The translations under genes and the position numbers were made by a program. DNA of 64,000 bases from CAVVEQ01 sp963806635 (GTDB lineage: Bacteria > Chloroflexota > Anaerolineae > Anaerolineales > Anaerolineaceae), in assembly GCA_963806635.1 (NCBI GenBank), contig CAWDZA010000015.1:1426001-1490000 (forward strand), given 5' to 3'. The notes below the pieces were generated by a model, which searched no databases, was not told the DNA's origin, and saw nothing but the letters and a program-made list of their open reading frames with translations. Below are positions 1 through 8,669 of the stretch, in pieces; the first letter of the stretch is position 1; every line of letters starts with the position of its first letter.

Positions 1-680
1 ACTCGCCCTGCGGGAAGGTTTCATCCCAGGTCTTGCCGGTTTCCTTCTTCAGCTTGGCTTCAGCCAGCTTGAAAATGATTGTCGTGCATGCGCCGGATGG
101 GAGTGTTCATGGGGTGCTCAGCCGCGCCGCAGTCCACACCAACTACCTTGAGCTTCATCTCCAGCGCCCACTTGTAGAATTCCATCGAGGGACCGGGATG
201 GCGCACGAGGAAACCGAATTCCTTGGATTCCACGCCGCCCTGGGCGCTGGCGTTAACCACATCTGGCTGGTCAAAGGAATATTTGTGATAGCCGGTGTTG
301 ATGATCAGAATATCGCCGGGTTTCACTTCGGCTTTCTTCTGGATCATTTCAGGTGTAATTATGCTGTAATCCGAGACCATGTCCGAGATATCCACCACCA
401 CGCCCGGACCGCACAGGTCCGCGAGGGGGATATCCGCGATGGCCCGCCCTCCGGAATGGAAAGCCGTCTCTCCAACCAGGTGGGTGCCCACCGTGTTGCT
501 CCAGTTCAGGATCTGCCCGTTCGCACCCTGGCCGCCGCCATAAGCGCCGGTGACCCGTTTGAAGAAGTGCACCTCAAGCGATTTTTCTCCTGGCCAGGGG
601 GGGGTGAAGATACTGCAATCCTGGGTCAGATCGTACATTTTGGCTTCGGTCATCATCTTTACAAAGGTATCTCGGTTCAT
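1..680 (-). CDS. Cyclase-family metal-dependent hydrolase (kynurenine formamidase/isatin hydrolase-like), 3' end outside window, frameshifted
   Basis: Resembles the cyclase family (kynurenine formamidase, isatin hydrolase), metal enzymes that hydrolyse cyclic amides or aryl formamides. The start at 680 has an AAGGAG box 7 nt upstream. About 200 residues are readable, including VGTHLVGETAFHSGG, the place where the family normally has HxGTHxDxPxH. GTH and a distal His remain, but the first His and the DxP are not there. The frame stops at position 60. Dropping one base from the A-run at 72-75 restores a frame that continues LAEAKLKKETGKTWDE and runs off the window, so the gene is probably intact and partial. 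It is the third gene of the fdrA-DUF1116 operon, 28 nt after DUF1116, and so probably acts in the same catabolic route. The substrate is unknown. Confidence 0.8.
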
Positions 681-708
681 CGCAAATCTCCTTTAACCGT
701 TGATTGAG

Positions 709-1953
709 TTAGAAACCGTATTTTTCAGCGAAGGCGACCAGCGCGTCTTCAAATAATTTCATGGGTGCGGAAGCAACCCCAGCGCCCACCTGCCCAACTC
801 CCGGGTCCTTGTGCGCAACACCGGTATTGACCCGCGGGGCGATCTGCTTTTCCACCACCTTACGGATATCGACGCCCGTGGGGGTGCCGCGGAAATCCAG
901 GAAGGGGATGGTGAAGTTCTTGTTCTCGGCGTATGTGATCTCGTACATATCCAGGGTGGTGTTGATCGCATCCCGGGGAGAGCCGCCAATAAAGGTCACC
1001 AGCGCGGGGGCTGTGGCCATGGCAAAACCGCCAATACCGGCTGTTTCAGTGATGACCGAATCGCCGATATCCGGGTTGGCGTCTTTCTCCGTGAAGCCAG
1101 GAAAATAGAGCGCCTTGACGATGGGGGAGGGTGCGGTGAACCAGCGGTTGCCCAGCCCGCTCACTTGCAGCCCGTAATCCGTCCCATTGCGACACATAAT
1201 GGTGACGATTGTGCTGCCTTCCACATTTTCACCGGCGGCGGTCATGGTCTTGCAGGCTGCCATCACCGGGTTGAGGATGCTGAGCGCGTTTTCACCCAGG
1301 AACTTGATCACTTCGAAAGCGGTGGCGGTATCCTTGGCTGTTTTGGCGATATATGGCGCCAGTTGGGTAGTCCACAATACCGAGGCTGCATCCAGGCGGT
1401 TGTGCCCGTCATCGCCCATGTGAAGTGCCTTGGCAATTATGGTGCGGATATCCAGCCCGCCCGCAGCTTCCAAAGCAGCCTTTACCGTGGGTCCCAGGGT
1501 GTTTTCCATCCAGTGCAGCTTGGTGAGCACATCTTCGCTGTAGGCGCCCATGCGCAGCACCTTGCCGCGGCCTTCATTCAGGTTTGAGTAGCAGGTGATG
1601 TTGTGAACTTTATTTTCGATGATATACACTGACATCGAGGGTGAGATCACTCCCGCCATCGGACCGGTGCACATATGTTCGTGACAGGGGGCGAATTCGA
1701 TCTTGCCGGATTCCAGCATTTTCTTCGCTTCTTCCTCGTTCTTCGCTTTGCCCTCAAAGAGCAATGCTCCGATCATGGCTCCCTTCATGGGGCCAGCCAT
1801 GCGCTCCCAGGTGATGGGCGGGCCGGCGTGCAGAAGCATATTCTCGTGCATACCGGGCACCTTGTCGATGGCCTTGCCCATACTGACCGCCACAGGTTTG
1901 GCTTCCATGAATTTTTCACAAACGATAGCGTTGGCTTTCTCAATATCGATCAT
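709..1953 (-). CDS. DUF1116 family protein (YlbE/YahG-like), FdrA partner
   Basis: A 414-residue DUF1116 protein, close to the usual ~420 residues of E. coli YlbE and YahG. The ATG at 1953 is chosen because GGAGG lies 6 nt upstream; a longer TTG-initiated frame would swallow that box. Recognisable blocks are HAGPPITWERMAGPMKGA near residue 45, CHEHMCTGPMAGVISPSM near 90, MGDDGHNR near 180 and ETAGIGGFAMATAPA near 305. In E. coli the FdrA, YlbE and YlbF proteins have been reported, from memory, to form the oxamate carbamoyltransferase of allantoin degradation. Here it lies between fdrA (33 nt upstream) and a cyclase-family hydrolase. No DUF2877 (YlbF-like) third subunit is visible in the window. 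The family call is firm; the reaction is inferred. Confidence 0.88.
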   Translation of the reverse strand: MIDIEKANAIVCEKFMEAKPVAVSMGKAIDKVPGMHENMLLHAGPPITWERMAGPMKGAMIGALLFEGKAKNEEEAKKMLESGKIEFAPCHEHMCTGPMAGVISPSMSVYIIENKVHNITCYSNLNEGRGKVLRMGAYSEDVLTKLHWMENTLGPTVKAALEAAGGLDIRTIIAKALHMGDDGHNRLDAASVLWTTQLAPYIAKTAKDTATAFEVIKFLGENALSILNPVMAACKTMTAAGENVEGSTIVTIMCRNGTDYGLQVSGLGNRWFTAPSPIVKALYFPGFTEKDANPDIGDSVITETAGIGGFAMATAPALVTFIGGSPRDAINTTLDMYEITYAENKNFTIPFLDFRGTPTGVDIRKVVEKQIAPRVNTGVAHKDPGVGQVGAGVASAPMKLFEDALVAFAEKYGF

Positions 1954-1986
1954 TGATATTCCTCCAGGGAACAATTGAAGATGACT

Positions 1987-3723
1987 TTATGCGCCTTTTT
2001 GTTTCATGCGTTCAAGAATACCCATCAGTTTTTCATTACCACCGGCTGGTGGTTTCCAATCCACGTGAACGTACGGGGCTTCCTGCGCTTTCAGGTTGGC
2101 CGCAAAGGACTCCAGCCCTACGTTGATGGCCGCCATGGGTTTCTTCAGGTTGGCCAGGTCCACCGGTTTTCCCTGGGTCGCTGTCGCAGGTGCTCCGCGC
2201 TCGCCGAGCGCCCGCATGATGCGCCCCACCCTGCGCACGACCAAATCGTTACTGGTATCCACCCAGGCGCCAGCTTCCTTGAGCTTGCTGATCTGTGAAT
2301 CCAGGTTCTGCGGGTCTTCATCCGTGCCAGTCACCACGCAAACGACCTCCAGGTGGCGGCCTGCACGTTTAGCGATCTCGATGGACTTGGCGATGGCCTC
2401 CCCGAGCTCGCAAGCAGGGTCAGGGTGCGACCCGTAGCCAATAACCACATCCAGCATGATGACCGCCACCTCGGGGTCATTGGCTTCTTCATACAGTCTG
2501 CGGATGCGCAGTTCATTATCCATCATGGGGTGCAGGCGTCCGACCGTGAATTCATCTTCGCCCAGGTCAACGATGCAGTTCTCCTGGCTGACCAGCGCAT
2601 CCGCCATCTTATTGTCTTTATTTATTGGCGCGTTGGCCCAAACCCTTGGCAGGTAACCAGCCAGGATATATTGGGCTTCGTAGGCAAGGGTGCCGCCGGA
2701 GAACAACCCGCGGAAATATTTCTGTTCCGGGGTGAATTTTTCGATGGAAACATCAGCGGCCGGGCGCAGATCCGGCGGGTTCTTCGCAAACTCAACCGCC
2801 AGTCTGGCGGCATCATCCATGCCGGTGGCGAAGAACAAGTTGCCGTCCTGAATGGTTGTAACTGCGCGGGCAATGAAATTAACCACCACCGGTTTGCCTG
2901 CCTTGCGCGCCACTTTAAGTACTTCCTCAGCCACCTTGGGCGCAGGCGGTTTGGAAACCAGCACGATCACTTTTGTATCCGGGTCGCGGATGAGTGCATC
3001 AAGAGCCATCAGGTAAGTGATGGCGCCAACTTTCTCGCTCAAATCCCGCCCACCGGTGCCGATGCCGTAGGTGATTCCGCCCCCAAGCTGGTGAATACGG
3101 GAGGCAACCTGCTGCAGCCCGGTTCCGGCCGCGGCTACGATACCGATAGGTCCGTTCCGCACCTTGTTGGCAAAAGCGAGACCCATCCCGCCTATATTGG
3201 CTGTGCCGCAATCGGGACCCATCACCAGAAGACCGGCCTCTCGTGCCTGAGTCTTGAGCGCGATCTCATCCTCCACGCTGACGTTATCGCTGAAGAGGTG
3301 GACGTGCTTGCCCAAACGCAGCGCCTCGCGGGTGACTCCCGCGGCATACCGCCCAGCCACCGAAACGATCACCCAGCTTGCGTCCGGCAGCATCTCTGCT
3401 GCTGCTTCCAGGCTGTGGGGCATGTATTCCTGGTCAATATCCGATTTTCGCGCTGCCAATAACTCATCTACTTTACCGATCGCCTCTTCAGCGACCTGCG
3501 CGGATTCCGATTTCACCACGATCACCAGGTCATCCGGTTTGGAGGCCTGTACTTCGGTCGTATTGAGATCAATATGAGCCAGCAGTTCCTTGTTGGATTC
3601 GGTTCCCATCACAACTCCGGCATCCAGGACGCCAGGGAGACCAGCCAGGGACCGTTGAAGCTGCATTAATTTGGCAGAGTCGTAATACACTCCACTGCGG
3701 ATTTGGGTTTTAATAATCGCCAC
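1987..3723 (-). CDS. fdrA: FdrA family protein (acyl-CoA synthetase-like carbamoyltransferase subunit)
   Basis: About 578 residues with the FdrA landmarks in order: an N-terminal Gly-rich region with MGTESNKELL, a SucD-like Rossmann half (ISVAGRYAA-like segment, MGPDCGTANIGG, GTGLQQVASRI, GTGGRDLSEKVG), then a second half with GLFSGGTLAYEA, VVIGYGSHPDP, VVTGTDEDPQ, NVGLESFA and a terminal AGGNEKL. The E. coli protein is ~555 residues and shares each block. The start is taken as the GTG at 3723, with AGGTG 5 nt upstream; a GTG six codons earlier is possible. It is the first gene of the operon. The family resembles succinyl-CoA synthetase, and together with DUF1116 it probably moves a carbamoyl group onto or off an acid. 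A carbamate kinase, the expected partner, is not in this window. Confidence 0.92.
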   Translation of the reverse strand: MAIIKTQIRSGVYYDSAKLMQLQRSLAGLPGVLDAGVVMGTESNKELLAHIDLNTTEVQASKPDDLVIVVKSESAQVAEEAIGKVDELLAARKSDIDQEYMPHSLEAAAEMLPDASWVIVSVAGRYAAGVTREALRLGKHVHLFSDNVSVEDEIALKTQAREAGLLVMGPDCGTANIGGMGLAFANKVRNGPIGIVAAAGTGLQQVASRIHQLGGGITYGIGTGGRDLSEKVGAITYLMALDALIRDPDTKVIVLVSKPPAPKVAEEVLKVARKAGKPVVVNFIARAVTTIQDGNLFFATGMDDAARLAVEFAKNPPDLRPAADVSIEKFTPEQKYFRGLFSGGTLAYEAQYILAGYLPRVWANAPINKDNKMADALVSQENCIVDLGEDEFTVGRLHPMMDNELRIRRLYEEANDPEVAVIMLDVVIGYGSHPDPACELGEAIAKSIEIAKRAGRHLEVVCVVTGTDEDPQNLDSQISKLKEAGAWVDTSNDLVVRRVGRIMRALGERGAPATATQGKPVDLANLKKPMAAINVGLESFAANLKAQEAPYVHVDWKPPAGGNEKLMGILERMKQKGA

Positions 3724-3837
3724 GTAAACACCTCGGATCACAAGGGAATTTCAACCTGATACCGTTCTTGAAGGGATACTCCACGGGTAAAATAATCGCA
3801 GAAGAGAAAATCAATTCCGTCATTGAACCTGTTTATC

Positions 3838-3867
3838 AATATAGCACAGGCGAAAACTGGTTTACAA
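3838..3867 (-). promoter_or_regulatory. Predicted sigma70 promoter of the fdrA operon
   Basis: On the minus strand TTGTAA (3867-3862) is followed by an 18-nt spacer and TATATT (3843-3838). This gives a leader of roughly 108 nt before the fdrA start. No second gene lies upstream in the same direction, and the preceding terminator at 3917-3966 isolates the operon. Confidence 0.45.
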
Positions 3868-3916
3868 ATATCATATTCACATATCTTGTATGACAAATGA
3901 TACCCACTGGTGTTTC

Positions 3917-3966
3917 AAAAAAAACATCCCCCAATCAAAGTATGGACGATGGGGGATGTTTTTTAT
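3917..3966 (-). terminator. Rho-independent terminator after the GNAT-like gene
   Basis: The arms AACATCCCCC (3923-3932) and GGGGGATGTT (3951-3960) form a 10-bp stem. A-runs on the left and T-runs on the right give a U tract on either strand. It sits 15-60 nt beyond the stop of the minus-strand gene at 3981, and probably separates that gene from the fdrA promoter. Confidence 0.85.
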
Positions 3967-3980
3967 CGTATCACGCAGGA

Positions 3981-4706
3981 TTAAAGGTCGAGTGTCTCCG
4001 GGACACGGAATTTGGCGTTCGCCTTGCGGACAGCCGGCGTTACCTTGAAGGAGAGATCATCGCCGATGGTCTCCTTGCAGAAGTTCTTGATGCGTCCATT
4101 CCACATATCCTGATCCAGGTAGAAGACCTTGGCACCCCCCAGCTCGTGCTGGTACTGCGGCCAGGGTTTGGTGGGTTGGGCCATCTCCAACCCGGCCATA
4201 CGCCAGCCGTTGTAGGATTCGAAGGTGGTCCACCATTCCTTGCACTTCAGGATCTCAAGCGCGTAATAGGTCTTGGCGTAGTACATCGGCCAGCCCACAC
4301 GCGCGCGGCGGGAGAATGCCATGGTGTGCAGACTGATGGCCAGGTCCTTGTCCCAGACGCGCCCGTTGGCAAAACCGAGCCATTCGCCGTCGATCAGGCC
4401 TACCATGGCGAAGGGATCCTTCATACGCTTGCGGGTGAGAGCGAGCACTTCGCCATACACACGCACGCCAACGATATCGTAAAAGTCTTTTTCCACATGC
4501 ATCACCTTCTCGAGGTAGCCGAGCATGAGGGGAATGTCGCTTTCTTCAACGGCGCGGATATAGAGGGTGCGGCCGTCTTTGAGGGTGATCTGGGCTTCCG
4601 GCCAGGGTGGAAGCTTCATCGGCGGAGCGGATAGCAATGCTTCGATCTCGCGCACATTGATCTTGATCTCTTCCACAGAAACAGGGGTTGGGGGTTCAAC
4701 TCTCAT
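3981..4706 (-). CDS. GNAT-like acyltransferase-fold protein
   Basis: A 241-residue cytosolic protein. Residues ~38-60 carry the pattern ITLKDGRTLYIRAVEESDI, typical of the first strand and helix of GNAT acetyltransferase domains (the same entry found in acetyl-CoA-synthetase-linked GNATs). Later blocks such as WLGFANGRVW and YYAKTYYALEIL fit the central sheet, but the canonical acetyl-CoA pyrophosphate loop (Q/RxxGxG/A) is not evident. The substrate, or even acetyl-CoA use, is therefore uncertain. AAGGA lies 6 nt before the ATG. The gene is monocistronic, with its own promoter (4751-4779) and terminator (3917-3966). It lies next to the fdrA operon in the same orientation, which may or may not be functional. 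Confidence 0.6.
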   Translation of the reverse strand: MRVEPPTPVSVEEIKINVREIEALLSAPPMKLPPWPEAQITLKDGRTLYIRAVEESDIPLMLGYLEKVMHVEKDFYDIVGVRVYGEVLALTRKRMKDPFAMVGLIDGEWLGFANGRVWDKDLAISLHTMAFSRRARVGWPMYYAKTYYALEILKCKEWWTTFESYNGWRMAGLEMAQPTKPWPQYQHELGGAKVFYLDQDMWNGRIKNFCKETIGDDLSFKVTPAVRKANAKFRVPETLDL

Positions 4707-4750
4707 TTTTTTCCTTTACTTTCAGTTGATATATGGAAAATCTAAAAATC

Positions 4751-4779
4751 AGTATAGCATCCGTAAAAGAGCGCGTCAA
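4751..4779 (-). promoter_or_regulatory. Strong predicted sigma70 promoter of the GNAT-like gene
   Basis: Minus strand: TTGACG (4779-4774), 17-nt spacer, TATACT (4756-4751). This is near consensus and gives a ~38-nt leader that contains the AAGGA ribosome-binding site of the gene starting at 4706. Confidence 0.75.
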
Positions 4780-4870
4780 TCAATGGTCAGACAATTAAGA
4801 GCAATCAAGGACTTAAATCATATCCAGGGAGCCTGATTTTTCTGACAAATGTCCATCTTCTCATTATTAA

Positions 4871-4901
4871 CGAAAAAACTGGCAGCCGGGACCGCCAGTT
4901 T
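4871..4901 (-). terminator. Rho-independent terminator ending the exopolysaccharide operon
   Basis: The 8-bp stem AAACTGGC/GCCAGTTT (4876-4883 with 4894-4901) has a 10-nt GC-rich loop. On the minus strand it is followed by a run of T before CG. It lies 70 nt past the last gene of the ~30 kb minus-strand operon. The rest of 4780-4971 shows no gene. Confidence 0.75.
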
Positions 4902-4971
4902 CTCCTGGAAAGGTTGAATAAATTACAAAGAATTGTCTGATTTTGAACTCTCAGTTCAATTAATCCCTGAC

Positions 4972-6716
4972 TCAACCGAGGTTGAAATCCTCCCGCTCAA
5001 AATCAGGCACCCGATTGATGATGACGCCTGTCACCCTGCCCCCGCTCAGCCGCAATTGTTCTCTGGCTGCCTCCAGCTTTGAGCGACGTGTCCTGTGCGG
5101 CCGGATTACCAGCAGTACCCCATCCACCAGGGAGGAGGCTATCCTGGTGTTCACGTCCTCCAGGGGCATACCATCCAGAATGACCCACTCGCTAGTCTTA
5201 ATTAGCCTGGTGATCAACCCGCTCAGTTTTTCTCCCGGGATGATCTCGTTCTCCATTCGCTGGGTACCGCCTGGGATGACCGAGAGACCGGGAAGCAATT
5301 CACTCTTGAAGGCTACCTTATTGAAATATGCCCTGCATCCCGGAATAGGTCCGTCAGGCCCGGTTGACCTGCATGACCGAAATACTTGTGGACTTTCCCA
5401 TCCCCCGGGTGCGCGTCCACCAGGCACACTTTTCTGCCGGATAGCGCCAGCGAGCAGGCAATGTTCACCGCCAAAAATGTTGTTCCCTCCCCGGCATCGG
5501 CTGCGGAGATGAGCAGGGATTTTCCCGATTTTCCTTTTTGAAGAAAATCAAGGTTGGTGATAAGGGATTGAACAGCCAGCGCGGTGTTCGATTGCGGCTG
5601 CTGAATGACTAGCGGTTCGCCTTCTGGGAGGGCGTGCCTGGTCTCAGGGACGACCGCCAGAACTGGCGCATCAACCAAACTGCGTATTTCACCAGGGTAA
5701 TTCAGCGATCCACGCGCATAATCCGTAAGCAGCGCTCCGCCCACCGCCAGGATCAAACCCGCCATGCCAGCCAGGATGGTGTTGAAGTACCAGATCGGAC
5801 GCACGGGGCGTTCTGGTACTGCGGCGGATTCGATCTGCACCACGTTGGGGGTATATTGCGAGGCATTCAACCGCACCGTTTCCAGGTTGTTCACCAGATC
5901 CAGGTAAATCCTCCGGTACTGATCCAGGGTGGATTGCAGCAGCAGGAACTTGGAATCGGCGCGGATTTCACCTGTATCAGAGGGTTTTTTCATCACCTCC
6001 AGGTTGGCTTTGATCTGTTGATATTTGGCTAGCACCGGCAGAAGCTGATCCGCCTGGTTCTGTTTCATCAGCCCGGATTGTTTTTGGACCAGGTCCAGCG
6101 AGGCAAGCAGCGGAATGATCTCTTTTTGCAATAATGCAATCTCCGCACTGATCGAGTCAATCTCGCCGTTCACCGTATCCAACTGACTTTGCACCTGCTC
6201 CGTATTGTAGGTGTCAAATTCCTGTTGGATCTTATCCATCTGGGATTGAACCTCGGCGATTCGTTCGTTCAGGCTTGTTTCATTGGCGGAATAACGCGCC
6301 GCCATCAGGTTTGTGTTCTGGTCGATCATGCCCTGGACAATAGCGTTGGCAATATCCGCTGCCCTCTCAGGAGCTGCGTTCTGCACAGTGATCTCCAATA
6401 CCTGCGAACTGCCCACCTGCACCACCCGCACTTTGCGGGCTTTGATGGGGTACCCCAATGATTCCGAAGCGGCACTCAATACCGCCTGGCTGGTGGGCAA
6501 CTCCACGTTGGTCAGAAGGAGCTGGATATCATCCATAAAGATGGTGTCGGCGGATTTGCCCTGCTGCCCGCGGGTGACCAATACCTTGGCGGTACCTTCA
6601 TATACAGGCGTCATTACCCGACTGGCGATAAAACCGCTTAGCAGCCCGACGATCAGCCCGGTCAATATAAGCCAGAGCCACCGGCGACAAAATAAGTATG
6701 CATAGCGAAAATACAT
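4972..6716 (-). CDS. Wzz-type chain-length protein fused to a degenerate BY-kinase domain (frameshifted)
   Basis: Polysaccharide co-polymerase. It has an N-terminal TM (~15-37), a Wzz extracytoplasmic region with long coiled coil (~130-300), a second TM (~320-340) and then a cytosolic P-loop domain. The start is the ATG at 6716 with GAGGAGG upstream. The C-terminal domain resembles BY-kinases (CapB/Wzc), but the Walker A reads DAGEGTTF with Thr where the Lys should be, Walker A' reads LVDAHPGD, and the C terminus has no tyrosine cluster. Kinase activity is therefore doubtful. The reading frame breaks at 5331-5333: adding one G to a GGG run gives FRDAGAYFNKVAFKSELLPG and restores ~582 codons, so an assembly error is likely. 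It is the last gene of the operon, set 86 nt after the aminotransferase and followed by a terminator. Confidence 0.85.
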
Positions 6717-6801
6717 CTTCCCTCCTCGAACGGGCATGAATGATGAGCAGACTTCGATTATTTATCGCAGTGAAAAATTTCGCACACTGCGTGATTTACA
6801 A

Positions 6802-7941
6802 TTAATTCAGCGCCGAATCGGCGGCGGCGATCACCTGCTCCACACCGTCTTCGCCCAGCCCGGCGAAGAGCGGCAGCGTGACTTCACGGTTGCCGGCTTC
6901 CTCGGTCCAATGCAACAACCCATCCAGAGTTGGCGCCAGGCTGCGGTAGGCGCTGAAGCGATGGATCGGGGGGTAATGAATGCTGGTCTGGATTCCTGCA
7001 GCCTTCATCTTTTCCATGAATTCATAACGGCTGACACTCGTAGGCAGGATCACGGGCATAAGGTGAGCCGCCCCGATGCCGCGGTTATTTTGAAAGGGCA
7101 GTCCGAGCTCTGGATGTATGGCTGCCAGCCCGTCCATATATTGCCTCACAAATCCCCGGCGGCGCTCATTGTTGGCAGGAAGCTTATCGAGCTGCACGAT
7201 CCCAATAGCTGAGCGGATTTCATCAATGCGGTAGTTGTAGCCCAGGTCCACCACGTCATACGTCCAGGCGTGGCCTTTGTGCCGGTCCCAGGTGAGCGTG
7301 GTCATTCCGTGCGATCGCAGGCGGCAGAGCTTTTCATAAAGCGTGTCATTGTTGGTCACCGCCATGCCCCCTTCTCCGGTGGCCATGTTTTTGTTGGAGA
7401 AGAAGCTGAAACAGCCGATATCCCCCCAGCAGCCCATATGCCTGCCCTCCAGCGAGGAACCAACCGCATGGGCGGCATCCTCAATGATCTTAAGATTGTG
7501 CTTTCGGGCCAATTCCTGGAAGGCGGGCATATCGCAGGGATACCCGCCGTAATGCATCACCATCAGCGCGCGGGTACGCGGGGAGATAAGCCGCTCCGCT
7601 TGCTCCGCCGATAGATTGAGGTCATTCAATCCGCAGATATCAGCAAAGACCGGCACTGCACCGGTGTAACGCACCGCGTTGGCTGTGGCAACGAAGGTAA
7701 GCGCCGGAAGAATAACCTCATCCCCGGGCTGCAGACCCACAGCCAGGCAGGCCATGTGAAGGGCTGCTGTCGCGTTTGTCACTGCCAGGGCATATTTTGC
7801 CCCGGTGAACCTGGCAAAACGCGCTTCGAAATCCTGGGTGACCTCTCCCATCGTCAGCCAGCGGCTCTTTAGGACCTTCAGAACCGCCTCCTGTTCCGCT
7901 TCACCCAAATCGATATCTGCTAGCGGTATTTTCCAGCCCAT
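6802..7941 (-). CDS. DegT/DnrJ/EryC1/StrS-type sugar aminotransferase
   Basis: A PLP-dependent aminotransferase of 379 residues, the family's normal length. N-terminal IPLADIDLGEAE is followed by the PLP-phosphate region TNATAALHMAC (~57-67), the Asp of IIEDAAHAVGS (~160) and the internal-aldimine lysine in FFSNKNMATGEGG (~188). It would convert a 4-keto (or 3-keto) nucleotide sugar into an amino sugar. Upstream lie a LegB-like 4,6-dehydratase and a nucleotidyltransferase, so the three genes probably make one amino-deoxy sugar nucleotide for the polymer. Its ATG shares a base with the stop of the preceding gene (TAATG), implying translational coupling. Confidence 0.92.
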   Translation of the reverse strand: MGWKIPLADIDLGEAEQEAVLKVLKSRWLTMGEVTQDFEARFARFTGAKYALAVTNATAALHMACLAVGLQPGDEVILPALTFVATANAVRYTGAVPVFADICGLNDLNLSAEQAERLISPRTRALMVMHYGGYPCDMPAFQELARKHNLKIIEDAAHAVGSSLEGRHMGCWGDIGCFSFFSNKNMATGEGGMAVTNNDTLYEKLCRLRSHGMTTLTWDRHKGHAWTYDVVDLGYNYRIDEIRSAIGIVQLDKLPANNERRRGFVRQYMDGLAAIHPELGLPFQNNRGIGAAHLMPVILPTSVSRYEFMEKMKAAGIQTSIHYPPIHRFSAYRSLAPTLDGLLHWTEEAGNREVTLPLFAGLGEDGVEQVIAAADSALN

Positions 7942-8657
7942 TAGGCCGCCTCCAGGGGAAGAAATTCCTCACGCATGGTTTCGAAATCGCGGGTGGCCAT
8001 TTCATAATCATCCGGCCGTCCCAAATCCTGCCAGTAGCCATCGTATTCATATCCAACAACCTTTTCCCCGGCGCGTAAAAGGATCTTTACAAGGTCGGGG
8101 AAGTCCAGGTACTCGCATGGCGGGATGTATTTGAGCACTTCCGGTTCAAAAACATAGATACCCATGCTCACCAGGTAATCGTTGACGGGTTTCTCGATGT
8201 AGTCCGCAATCCGGCAATCGCCGTTCTTGATGATCACTCCCAGATCCACGCGGTTTTGGCGGTGATGGGCGGCAATGGTGGCGATGGCTTTCTGGTCCTT
8301 GTGAAATTTGACAAGCTCCCGGAACCGCAGCTTGGTGAGGATATCCCCGTTCATAACCAGAAAGGTGGAATCAAGTCCGGTTACCTGCGAGATCGGACCT
8401 GCCGTACCAAGTGGTTTATTCTCCAGGCTGTACCCAATTTGCACACCCATACTGCTGCCATCCTGGAAAAATGCCATAAGCAAATGGGATAAATGCCCAA
8501 CGGTCAGGGTAATATCGGTTATGCCTTCCTCCTTCATCTGCAGGAGGATCACCTCCAGGATGGGCATCTCGCCGATCGGCATCAATGGCTTGGGCAAGAT
8601 CTTGGTATACGGGGAAAGCCGCGTCCCCTTGCCGCCCGCAAGTACTACTGCTTTCAT
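7941..8657 (-). CDS. Sugar-nucleotide nucleotidyltransferase (NTP_transferase family)
   Basis: A 238-residue GT-A-fold nucleotidyltransferase. The signature LAGGKGTRLSPYTKILPKPL (residues 6-25) contains the GxGTR loop and the PKP lysine. Later MNGDIL (~98) supplies the metal-binding Asp, and EKPVNDYLVSMGIYVFEPE matches the sugar-binding segment. It lacks the C-terminal beta-helix of larger GlmU/ManC-type enzymes. Short enzymes of this type next to LegB and DegT proteins (PtmE-like) activate an aminosugar phosphate or a sialic-acid-like precursor; the exact NTP and sugar cannot be told from sequence. It lies 12 nt after the dehydratase and is coupled to the aminotransferase. Confidence 0.85.
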   Translation of the reverse strand: MKAVVLAGGKGTRLSPYTKILPKPLMPIGEMPILEVILLQMKEEGITDITLTVGHLSHLLMAFFQDGSSMGVQIGYSLENKPLGTAGPISQVTGLDSTFLVMNGDILTKLRFRELVKFHKDQKAIATIAAHHRQNRVDLGVIIKNGDCRIADYIEKPVNDYLVSMGIYVFEPEVLKYIPPCEYLDFPDLVKILLRAGEKVVGYEYDGYWQDLGRPDDYEMATRDFETMREEFLPLEAA

Positions 8658-8669
8658 TTCCCACCTCCC

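Noticed and set aside
2353..3462. A 369-codon open frame on the plus strand inside fdrA
   Set aside because: It lies antisense to a gene with unambiguous family motifs, has no ribosome-binding site and shows no recognisable domain. High GC and codon bias produce such shadows here and at 811-1587 and 3897-4634.
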